Both the position numbers and the translations under genes were made by a program. A DNA stretch of 12,031 bases. It comes from Candidatus Pelearchaeum sp. GTDB taxonomy: Archaea; Thermoproteota; Nitrososphaeria_A; Caldarchaeales; Caldarchaeaceae. Every line of letters starts with the position of its first letter. Positions within the stretch are counted from its first letter, which is position 1. Where the stretch lies: positions 1 through 12,031 of the forward strand of contig WAQC01000002.1 of NCBI GenBank assembly GCA_015520425.1, read 5' to 3'. This document shows positions 6,148-11,858 of the stretch, piece by piece. The notes under the pieces are model-generated. The model saw only the letters and a program-made list of their open reading frames with translations, did not search any database and was not told the DNA's origin.

Positions 6148-6172
6148 CCTTCTTAGAAGGGATACCTCCCTT
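6148..6172 (+). promoter_or_regulatory. Two overlapping, mutually exclusive hairpins over the kae1 start
   Basis: Hairpin 1 is CCTTCT-T-AGAAGG at 6148-6160 (six pairs; the one-base loop means the innermost pair would open). Hairpin 2 is AAGGGA-TACC-TCCCTT at 6157-6172 (six pairs). They share AAGG at 6157-6160 so only one can form. The 3' arm of hairpin 2 contains the first two bases of the kae1 start codon TTG (6171). The function is inferred only; no ligand-binding aptamer shape is visible. Confidence 0.4.
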
Positions 6173-7157
6173 GAAGCGCTTCATCTGCCTTGGTATAGAA
6201 TCAACAGCACACACATTCGGCGTTGGGGTGGCGGGGTCAGATGGGAGCATACTCTCCAACGCTATGCGGGTGTATAAGCCTGAGAAGGGTGGGATACATC
6301 CGCGTGAAGCATCACAACACCACGCTAGACACGCGCTGGAGGTTGTTAGGGAGGCATTAGAGAAAGCAAGACTAGAGCCCAGCGATATTGATGTAATAGC
6401 GTTCTCCATAGGCCCTGGGATGGGGCCATGCTTAAGGACTGGCGCTACGGTGGCGAGGGCTATTGCAGCAACACTGGGCAAGCCGCTGGTGGGTGTTAAT
6501 CACAGCATAGCGCATATTGAGGTTGGGAAGCTGGCCACTGGTTGCCGCGACCCTGTTGTCCTCTACGTAGCTGGGGGAAACACGCTCATAACAGCTCTGG
6601 TGGAGGGACGGTATAGGATACTGGGAGAAACACTAGACATAGCTGCTGGAAACTGTCTAGACTCCTTCGGCATAGCAGCGGGAATAGGCCCTATGCCCCA
6701 GCCAGAAATAATCGCGAGGGAAGGTAAGAGGATACATAGCCTCCCATACAAGGTTAAGGGGATGGACGTATCTTTCTCAGGTCTGCTGACAGCAGCTGAG
6801 CGTCTTCTGGAGGAGGGCGCAGCGGTGGCTGATGTCGCGCTCAGCATAACCGAGACCGTGTATAGCATGCTCGTGGAGGTTCTTGAGAGGGCACTAGCAT
6901 ATTTGGAGAAGAGCGAGATTCTCCTCGTGGGCGGCCTCGCTAGGAGCAGAAGGCTTGTTGAGATGATAAGGCTGATGTGCGAAGACCACCAGGCGAAGCT
7001 ACACATAGTCCCAGACGAGTATGCAGGTGATAACGGCGCCATGATAGCCTGGACTGGGCTACTCTACTACATGGCAGGCATGACGATAAGCTTGGAGGAG
7101 AGCCACGTCAGGCCGCGGGCGCGTATTGATGAGGTGGATGTGCGCTGGAGTCCCTAG
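6171..7157 (+). CDS. kae1: KEOPS complex subunit Kae1 (tRNA t6A37 threonylcarbamoyltransferase)
   Basis: A 328-residue Kae1 (TsaD/OSGEP family), the catalytic subunit of KEOPS that transfers threonylcarbamoyl to A37 of ANN-decoding tRNAs. It is an ASKHA-fold protein. Seen motifs: LGIESTAHTFGVG near 7-19; metal-binding HHARH at 50-54; NHSIAHIE at 110-117; VAGGNT at 133-138; GETLDIAAGNCLDSFG at 152-167; KGMDVSFSGLLTA from 196; VGGLA; and GDNGAMIAW with the metal-ligand Asp at 287. The end PR.RIDEVDVRW is typical. Oddities: the usual PGGP loop and the Glu that follow DxF are replaced by PMPQPEII at 174-181, as in other divergent Kae1 proteins of the crenarchaeal branch, and VSGGNT reads VAGGNT. 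TTG 6171 is the only start before the conserved strand. The last codons overlap the open Bud32 frame (-1), so the genes may be coupled or fused. Confidence 0.95.
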   Translation: MKRFICLGIESTAHTFGVGVAGSDGSILSNAMRVYKPEKGGIHPREASQHHARHALEVVREALEKARLEPSDIDVIAFSIGPGMGPCLRTGATVARAIAATLGKPLVGVNHSIAHIEVGKLATGCRDPVVLYVAGGNTLITALVEGRYRILGETLDIAAGNCLDSFGIAAGIGPMPQPEIIAREGKRIHSLPYKVKGMDVSFSGLLTAAERLLEEGAAVADVALSITETVYSMLVEVLERALAYLEKSEILLVGGLARSRRLVEMIRLMCEDHQAKLHIVPDEYAGDNGAMIAWTGLLYYMAGMTISLEESHVRPRARIDEVDVRWSP

Positions 7158-7810
7158 ACTTTGAAGAGCTCAACATTATACGCATAGCGGCTGAGTCCAT
7201 AGTCAAGGCAGTTAAGTGGCGGGGCCGCGAGCTCGTGCTTAAGCAGAGGTCGCCTAAACGCTATCGGCGTAGGGAGATAGATGAGCAGATAAGGAGGCAA
7301 AGAACAGCGCATGAGGCGCGTATAATCAGACGGCTTCATGGTATAGGGATTCCTGTTCCGATAGTCTTCTTCATAGACCTGGCCAGCTCATCTCTTTATA
7401 TGCAGCGCATAAGGGGTGTGGAGCTACGCTCATACCTCGCCAACGCGAAGCAACGCTACATTAGGGATGTTGCGGAGAAGCTGGGCAGGATAACAGCGCA
7501 GATGCATAGGGACGGGATAGCGCATGGCGACCTAACACTCTCTAACATAATAATAGACGAACATCACAGCCCCTGGATAGCGGACTTCGGTTTGAGCGCT
7601 TTCACACAAGACATAGAGGACTACGCAGTAGATATCCATCTATTGGAGAGGTCTCTAGAGAGCACGTATCCCAACCTGCGTAGAGCATTTATGGCCAGCT
7701 TCATGCGCGGCTACAGCTCCATAGTAGGGCGGGAGTATGCGAGCAAGATTTTGGAGAAGGTTAGGGAGATAAGGATGCGCGGTAGGTATGTGGTGAGAGA
7801 AGGGGCTTGA
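7145..7810 (+). CDS. bud32: KEOPS subunit Bud32 (PRPK-type atypical kinase/ATPase), start uncertain
   Basis: Bud32 is the small RIO-like kinase of KEOPS that binds Kae1 and works as an ATPase in t6A synthesis. Seen: NIIRIAAESIV (equivalent of the GAEA nucleotide loop, here AAES), the catalytic-lysine strand ELVLKQRSPKRYRRREID, IRRQRTAHEARII, GIPVP, HGDLTLSNIIID (catalytic loop), ADFGLSAFTQDIEDYAVD (metal Asp of DFG) and a C-terminal FMRGY segment with no long extension. The frame is open from 7133 but contains no ATG, GTG or TTG until GTG 7235, which would delete the nucleotide loop. The start is drawn at CTG 7145; ATT 7175 or ATA 7178 and 7184 are equally possible. It lies in the -1 frame relative to kae1, whose TAG is at 7155-7157, so a frameshifted fusion is also possible. 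Family identity is firm; the 5' end is not. Confidence 0.85.
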   Translation: MESLDFEELNIIRIAAESIVKAVKWRGRELVLKQRSPKRYRRREIDEQIRRQRTAHEARIIRRLHGIGIPVPIVFFIDLASSSLYMQRIRGVELRSYLANAKQRYIRDVAEKLGRITAQMHRDGIAHGDLTLSNIIIDEHHSPWIADFGLSAFTQDIEDYAVDIHLLERSLESTYPNLRRAFMASFMRGYSSIVGREYASKILEKVREIRMRGRYVVREGA

Positions 7811-8361
7811 AGACGGTCTTAGTTAGCTCAAACCCAGGGAAGGCGCGTGAGTTCCAGCAACTCTTCCAGCAGCATGGCCTTGAGCTGGAGGTAGAGCCGT
7901 TGAGAACCGTTGAGATTCAGGCAGACAGCCTAGAGGAGATAGCCGTCTTCAGCTGCCTACAAGCCTATAATATCCTAAAGAAGCCAGTCATCGTAGAGGA
8001 TGCTGGCCTCTTCGTAGAAGCTCTAAACGGCTTCCCAGGCCCGTACTCTGCTTATGTCTATAGAACCATAGGTGTTGATGGGCTTCTCCGCCTGATTGCT
8101 GGTAGGCCGCGCGACGCTAGATTTGAGTCCGTGATAGCCTTCTACGGCCCTCAGCATGGTATGCGCATCTTCCGCGGCGAGTGCCGTGGCCGTATTGCTG
8201 ACGAGCCCCGCGGCTCAAGCGGCTTCGGCTTTGACCCAATATTCATACCAGAAGGCAGGGATGAAACGTTTGCTGAGATGGGGAGTAGTGAGAAGAACGT
8301 TGTGAGCCATCGCGGCAGGGCTGTCAGTAAGCTCATAGCATGGCTTCAAGAGCCGAGATGA
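7807..8361 (+). CDS. rdgB: XTP/dITP diphosphatase (Ham1/RdgB family)
   Basis: A 184-residue house-cleaning pyrophosphatase that hydrolyses ITP, dITP and XTP to the monophosphate and pyrophosphate, keeping deaminated purines out of nucleic acids. Motifs: SSNPGKAREF near 7-16 (phosphate-binding SNxxK), VEDAGLFVEALNGFPGPYSAYV (EDAGL, equivalent of the DSGL metal/base loop), GFGFDPIFIPEG, FAEM and SSEKNVVSHRGRA (the invariant EKN..SHR). It has the full family length. TTG 7807 overlaps the Bud32 TGA (TTGA), indicating an operon with kae1 and bud32; this neighbour is frequent in archaea. AGGGG lies only two to three bases before the start, too close for a normal ribosome-binding site, so coupling by termination-reinitiation is likely. 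Confidence 0.95.
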   Translation: MKTVLVSSNPGKAREFQQLFQQHGLELEVEPLRTVEIQADSLEEIAVFSCLQAYNILKKPVIVEDAGLFVEALNGFPGPYSAYVYRTIGVDGLLRLIAGRPRDARFESVIAFYGPQHGMRIFRGECRGRIADEPRGSSGFGFDPIFIPEGRDETFAEMGSSEKNVVSHRGRAVSKLIAWLQEPR

Positions 8362-8392
8362 CGGTTAATCTTCCGTACTGGGCGGCAAGACC

Positions 8393-8400
8393 TTTATAAA
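8393..8400 (+). promoter_or_regulatory. TATA box of the S15-recJ-pcc1 operon
   Basis: TTTATAAA is a strong archaeal box A in the 74-bp gap after the pyrophosphatase gene, 36-43 bp before the S15 ATG. It predicts a leader of roughly 10-15 bases that would include AGGT at 8424-8427 as a weak ribosome-binding site. Confidence 0.7.
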
Positions 8401-8435
8401 TCAGTCCCGCCAGAAGCCCTAGCAGGTCTGAAGAC

Positions 8436-8870
8436 ATGGCTAGGATGCATGCTAGGAAGCGCGGAAAGTCCAACTCCACGCGGCCGATAAGTAAAATTTC
8501 GCCTGCGTGGCTTAAGCTAACACCTGAAGAGGTTGAGGCGCTGGTTGTGAAGCTGGCAAAGGAGGGACATCCACCAAGCATGATTGGAGTAATTCTCCGC
8601 GACCAGTATGCCGTGCCGCTGGTTAAGGCTGTTACGGGGAAGACCGTGCTTCAGATATTGAAGGAGAATAACCTAGCCCCGCCGATACCTGAAGACCTAG
8701 CCAACCTACTGGAGCGGGCGCGGCGTATGCGCCTACACCTAAAGCGGTTCAGGTCTGATAGGTATAATGTTCATAGGCTACAGCTGGTTGAATCCAAGAT
8801 TAGGCGGTTGGTGAAGTATTATAAGCGGGAGGGCGTCCTGCCTCAGAACTGGGAGCTCCAGCTCGCATAG
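8436..8870 (+). CDS. rps15: 30S ribosomal protein S15 (uS15)
   Basis: A 144-residue archaeal/eukaryotic-type S15 that binds the central domain of 16S rRNA. The N-terminal extension MARMHARKRGKSNSTRP and W25-containing ISPAWLKLTPEEVEALVVKLAKEG are specific to the archaeal/eukaryotic form. Then come MIGVILRDQYAVPLVKAVTGK, ERARRMRLHLKRFRSDRYN and the final RRLVKYYKREGVLPQNWEL. Length is slightly below the usual about 150. It heads an operon with the RecJ-like gene 48 bases downstream, a pairing common in archaea. Confidence 0.96.
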   Translation: MARMHARKRGKSNSTRPISKISPAWLKLTPEEVEALVVKLAKEGHPPSMIGVILRDQYAVPLVKAVTGKTVLQILKENNLAPPIPEDLANLLERARRMRLHLKRFRSDRYNVHRLQLVESKIRRLVKYYKREGVLPQNWELQLA

Positions 8871-8918
8871 GTAGGGGAGGCTGGAGACCTGCCCATAGTT
8901 GGAGGAGCGTGATACACG

Positions 8919-10355
8919 TTGAGCGGTAGCTTAGAATCATTCATGCAAGTAGTGGCAGATGCGGCCGAGAGGATTAGGAAGTGGGTTAAGGAAGGTGCTT
9001 ACATACACATTTTCACGCATAATGACGCAGACGCGCTTTCCTCATGCGGCATAATAGCTGGAGCTCTACGCCGCGAGGACGCAGCCTTCAAAGCACGCTC
9101 ACTCCCGCGCATAGAAGAGTTCTTCCAGCTATTGGACGAGGGATACGTGGAGTCTGAATACATACTCTTCACAGATATGGGAAGCGGCTACCTGCCTGAG
9201 CTGAAGAGGAGAGTAGGAGATAGAGAGGTCGTAATCTTAGACCACCACGCTCCAGCAGAGGAGGCGCTACCCTACGGCTGGTCTCACGTAAATCCGCATC
9301 AACACGGATTTGACGGCGCTACTGAGATAAGCGCATCTGGCGTAGCCTACTTTGTAGCAAAAGCCATGAACGAGGAGAACATCAGCTACTCGCCGATAGC
9401 CATAGTGGGCGCACTAGGGGACTTACAGGACAAGGACTCTAAACGCTCTCTTAGAGGGCTTAACTCACTAATCGTGGACGACGCAGTGAAGAACGGCCTA
9501 CTCGCCACCTATGATGACCTCATACTCTACGGCAGAAACTTCAGGCCGGTACATCTAGCCCTAGCAAGCACCACCAGCCCATACATACCAGGTCTATCAG
9601 GCCAAGAAAGCGCGTGCTACAACTTCCTAACATCACTCGGAATCCCTGTGAAGAACGGAGAGCAGTGGCGCGTACTCTCAGACCTAACCAGCGAGGAGAA
9701 GGAGAAGCTCTTCAACGGCTTAATAGAGTATCTAGTTGCGCGTAATCTTCCTTCAAGCATAGCCAACGAGCTTGTAGGAACAGTCTATGAGCTTGTGCGC
9801 GAGGACCCTTGGACGTATCTTCGTGATGGCCGCGAGTTTGCCACGCTACTCAACGCGTGTGGCAAGACAGATAACGCCTGGCTGGGGATAGCAGTAGCCA
9901 TGGGCGCGCGTGGCGAGGTTCTAGAGGAGACGCAGCGCGTGTTAGAGAATTACCGCGCCCAACTGGCGCGGAGCATAGAATACGTAACCAAGCCAGGGGT
10001 TATAGAGCAGATGGATAACATAGTCGTTCTTAAGGGTGGCGAGGTCATAAATGAACGCCAGGTAAGCTCCGTTGCTTCCATACTCTCGTCTTCTGGCATG
10101 CTGCCGCGTGATAAGCCTTTGATAGCTATCGCTGATGCTGGTGTTGCGGTGAAGATATCTGCGCGGGCTTCGCGCGAGCTTGTGGAGCGCGGCCTTGATT
10201 TGGGCGCTATTCTCTCCAAACTCGCAGGCGAGTATGGAGGCAGGGGCGGTGGGCATAACGTGGCTGCTGGCGCTGACATACCCGCCGAGAGGATACTACG
10301 GTTCCTCTCAGACCTTGACAGGATTGTGGGTGAAGCCCTAAGTGCGGCAGGCTAG
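8919..10355 (+). CDS. RecJ/Cdc45-like DHH-family phosphoesterase
   Basis: A 478-residue DHH/DHHA1 protein. All nuclease motifs appear intact: THNDADA near 33-39 (D36, D38), FTDMGSG (D86), LDHHAP with D108-H109-H110, and GALGDLQD (D168). The C-terminal DHHA1 domain ends with GGRGGGHNVAAGADIP from about residue 440. Archaeal proteins of this group include the GINS-associated nuclease GAN and the Cdc45 counterpart of the replicative helicase; they are typically encoded beside S15. Intact metal ligands favour an active 5'-3' exonuclease over a purely structural Cdc45. Which substrate (ssDNA or RNA) and whether it binds GINS cannot be decided here. TTG 8919 follows GGAGG at 8901-8905 and GTGAT at 8909-8913; ATG 8940 is an alternative that would still keep all motifs. 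No membrane segment is seen. Confidence 0.92.
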   Translation: MSGSLESFMQVVADAAERIRKWVKEGAYIHIFTHNDADALSSCGIIAGALRREDAAFKARSLPRIEEFFQLLDEGYVESEYILFTDMGSGYLPELKRRVGDREVVILDHHAPAEEALPYGWSHVNPHQHGFDGATEISASGVAYFVAKAMNEENISYSPIAIVGALGDLQDKDSKRSLRGLNSLIVDDAVKNGLLATYDDLILYGRNFRPVHLALASTTSPYIPGLSGQESACYNFLTSLGIPVKNGEQWRVLSDLTSEEKEKLFNGLIEYLVARNLPSSIANELVGTVYELVREDPWTYLRDGREFATLLNACGKTDNAWLGIAVAMGARGEVLEETQRVLENYRAQLARSIEYVTKPGVIEQMDNIVVLKGGEVINERQVSSVASILSSSGMLPRDKPLIAIADAGVAVKISARASRELVERGLDLGAILSKLAGEYGGRGGGHNVAAGADIPAERILRFLSDLDRIVGEALSAAG

Positions 10356-10602
10356 GGTGAGCAACGCTCACGTTGAGATGGAGTTTGAGGATGCGCATAT
10401 AGCGGAGATTGTTTTCAAAGCCCTTCTTCCAGATAACAAACCTCTACCAACAGGTCTTGAGGTAAGCGCGGAGCTGGAGGGAAAACGCATTATATTCAAG
10501 GTATATTGTCAGAGACCTCTACAAAGCCTGTTGGCGACAATAGATGATATACTCAGCATGGCCAAGATAGCTGAGCAGACCGCAAGAACTATGAATAGAT
10601 AA
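10342..10602 (+). CDS. pcc1: KEOPS complex subunit Pcc1
   Basis: An 86-residue Pcc1, the dimerisation subunit of KEOPS that bridges two Kae1 units and binds tRNA. Seen: an N-terminal strand HVEMEFEDAHIAEIVFKALLPDN, LPTGLEVSAELEGKRIIFKV, and the hallmark SLLATIDDILSMAKIAEQT helix. Its size is usual for the family. GTG 10342 overlaps the last five codons of the RecJ-like gene and is preceded eight bases earlier by GGGTGA (10328-10333), a good ribosome-binding site; GTG 10357, one base after the RecJ stop, is the alternative. A perfect hairpin (10357-10371) spans the alternative start. In many archaea the next gene would be S3ae; here it is a dehydrogenase. Confidence 0.9.
   Translation: MRQARVSNAHVEMEFEDAHIAEIVFKALLPDNKPLPTGLEVSAELEGKRIIFKVYCQRPLQSLLATIDDILSMAKIAEQTARTMNR
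10357..10371 (+). other. Hairpin at the recJ-pcc1 junction
   Basis: GTGAGC-AAC-GCTCAC is a perfect six-pair stem with a three-base loop that begins one base after the recJ stop codon. It would mask the alternative GTG start at 10357, and it falls in codons 6-10 if pcc1 starts at 10342. It may reduce or time translation of pcc1 or be a mild processing or pausing structure. Confidence 0.4.
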
Positions 10603-10619
10603 CATAACCTAGCGATTAA

Positions 10620-10626
10620 TTTATTA
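10620..10626 (+). promoter_or_regulatory. Probable TATA box of the dehydrogenase gene
   Basis: TTTATTA within the AT-rich string TTAATTTATTA lies 25-31 bp before ATG 10651, the spacing of a leaderless archaeal transcript. The 48-bp gap after pcc1 contains no other signal. Confidence 0.55.
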
Positions 10627-10650
10627 TCCTTAGACTCGCGGCCACGTAAC

Positions 10651-11409
10651 ATGCCACTACTGGATGGGCGCGTATGTATAGTTACGGGAGCAAGCGGAGA
10701 GATAGGCTCTGTAGTGGTTGAGGAGCTGGTTAGGGAGGGCGCTATAGTATGCGCAGGAGCTAGACGCGAAGATAAACTTAGGGAGCTTGCGGCGCGGTTA
10801 TCCAGCGATAAGATTCGTGTGAAAAGGCTTGATGTATCAAGCCCTTCCAGTGTTGATGATTTCTTCAACATGGTTTTGGGAGAGTTTGGACGCGTAGATT
10901 GTCTTGTTAATGTGGCTGGCTATCCCATGGATAGGGATTTGTGGTTTAAGCACCTGCATGAGGTTAGTGAGGAGGAGGTTTTGGCAGTTATGCAGGTTGA
11001 TTTCATGGGGAGCCTACGCTGTGCAGTTAGGGCTATTCCCATAATGGTCAAGCAACACGGGGGAGTTGTGATAAACATCAGCTCCACACCCGCTATTACT
11101 GGGCAAAGCCACGGCGCAGCCTATACCTTCGCAAAGGCAGCGCTCATAAGCCTAACTAAGCACATCACACAGGAATACGCCAAATATGGCGTGAGGGCAT
11201 ATACCCTAGCTCTTGGAAACATAAAGACCAAACCAACTACAAGCGTGTTGAGCGAGGAGGAGTTTAAGGCGGCCGCCGCTGAGGCGCCAGCAAACAGGTG
11301 GGGCGAACCGCGCGAGGTTGCGTCAGTCATCTCCTTCCTCTGCTCCGATAAGGCCTCATTCATAAACGGCCAAACAATAATAATTGACGGCGGCGCGGTT
11401 ATGCGGTAA
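10651..11409 (+). CDS. Short-chain dehydrogenase/reductase (classical SDR)
   Basis: A 252-residue classical SDR, an NAD(P)-dependent oxidoreductase with one Rossmann domain. The cofactor motif TGASGEIG lies at 12-19, NVAG at 87-90, catalytic Ser in ISS at 144-145, and YTFAK with Y158 and K162. The cofactor-specificity loop after strand 2 is GARRED with two arginines at 38-39 and no acidic residue at the strand end, which favours NADP(H). The end GQTIIIDGG is typical. Odd: the position of the fourth catalytic residue (Asn in helix 4) reads VDFMG, with D117, and the ASG motif has Glu before the last IG. The substrate cannot be predicted; FabG-like 3-oxoacyl or sugar reductases are the nearest style. 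It is monocistronic by its own TATA box. Confidence 0.9.
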   Translation: MPLLDGRVCIVTGASGEIGSVVVEELVREGAIVCAGARREDKLRELAARLSSDKIRVKRLDVSSPSSVDDFFNMVLGEFGRVDCLVNVAGYPMDRDLWFKHLHEVSEEEVLAVMQVDFMGSLRCAVRAIPIMVKQHGGVVINISSTPAITGQSHGAAYTFAKAALISLTKHITQEYAKYGVRAYTLALGNIKTKPTTSVLSEEEFKAAAAEAPANRWGEPREVASVISFLCSDKASFINGQTIIIDGGAVMR

Positions 11410-11477
11410 GCTACTCCCGCTGAATGTTTGGCCATCAATTGCTTTGGTATAACATCACCACAACGCCCTCGGATATG

Positions 11478-11486
11478 TTTTTATAG
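11478..11486 (+). promoter_or_regulatory. Probable TATA box of the 11508 gene
   Basis: TTTTTATAG is a good box A centred about 26 bp before TTG 11508 and 35 bp before ATG 11517. It predicts a leaderless or nearly leaderless transcript. The rest of the 98-bp gap after the dehydrogenase shows nothing else recognisable. Confidence 0.55.
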
Positions 11487-11507
11487 TATTGTGGAATATC
11501 AAATAAA

Positions 11508-11858
11508 TTGCGGCAAATGGCAGCCAGACAATCAGCAGCCTACAGAGACACGGGAAACAGCAACCTAATAACAATAGTTCTAGACATCGTTGACGAAGCC
11601 TTGGAGCCGTTGGGTGAAACTTCCAAGCGAGTTATTTTCTGGCACCTAGAGAATAGGTATAACGTATCACGACGCGACATACCACATAAGCCTGAGGAAT
11701 TCTTGGCAGCCCTCAGGGAAATGTTCGGCGCTGGTGCGAAGATACTTGAGCAGCGTATGATTAATGCGCTCCGCGAGTACCTACGGACAGATGAAGAAAT
11801 ACTAGATCTTGTCTCAGCTCTTAGGAAGCTTATCGCCAGATTTGGTGCTACGGCTTAG
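11508..11858 (+). CDS. Small helical archaeal protein, possibly NitrOD5/DUF3227-like
   Basis: A 116-residue, mostly helical soluble protein without cysteine or membrane segment. The core ALEPLGETSKRVIFWHLENRY, then DIPHKPEEFLAALREMFGAGAKILEQRMINAL, has the pattern LG.s....i..hLe..y.....dIp..pe.F...L...FG.GA..iE seen in a small archaeal family often labelled NitrOD5 or DUF3227. I make this match from memory, so it is tentative. The name does not define a function. The last 30 residues form a further charged helix. Start: TTG 11508 fits the TATA spacing for a leaderless gene; ATG 11517 removes three residues and is equally acceptable. Its TAG overlaps the stop codon of the convergent peroxiredoxin gene by three bases. 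It stands alone as a transcription unit. Confidence 0.75.
   Translation: MRQMAARQSAAYRDTGNSNLITIVLDIVDEALEPLGETSKRVIFWHLENRYNVSRRDIPHKPEEFLAALREMFGAGAKILEQRMINALREYLRTDEEILDLVSALRKLIARFGATA

Noticed and set aside
6070..6180. N-terminal extension of aIF5B through the open frame up to 6180
   Set aside because: No ATG, GTG or TTG occurs in the extension, and archaeal aIF5B normally begins just before the G1 motif, as ATG 6069 gives.
5783..6277. 164-codon + strand frame spanning the aIF5B 5' end and the kae1 start
   Set aside because: Low-complexity S/P/R composition; it overlaps two strongly conserved genes in other frames.
6563..7042. 159-codon - strand frame opposite kae1
   Set aside because: Antisense to conserved Kae1 codons, with serine-rich composition typical of a shadow frame.
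8871..8918. Possible leader hairpin GGGGAGG with CCTGCCC before the RecJ-like gene
   Set aside because: One mismatch in seven pairs and a short distance; too weak to claim.
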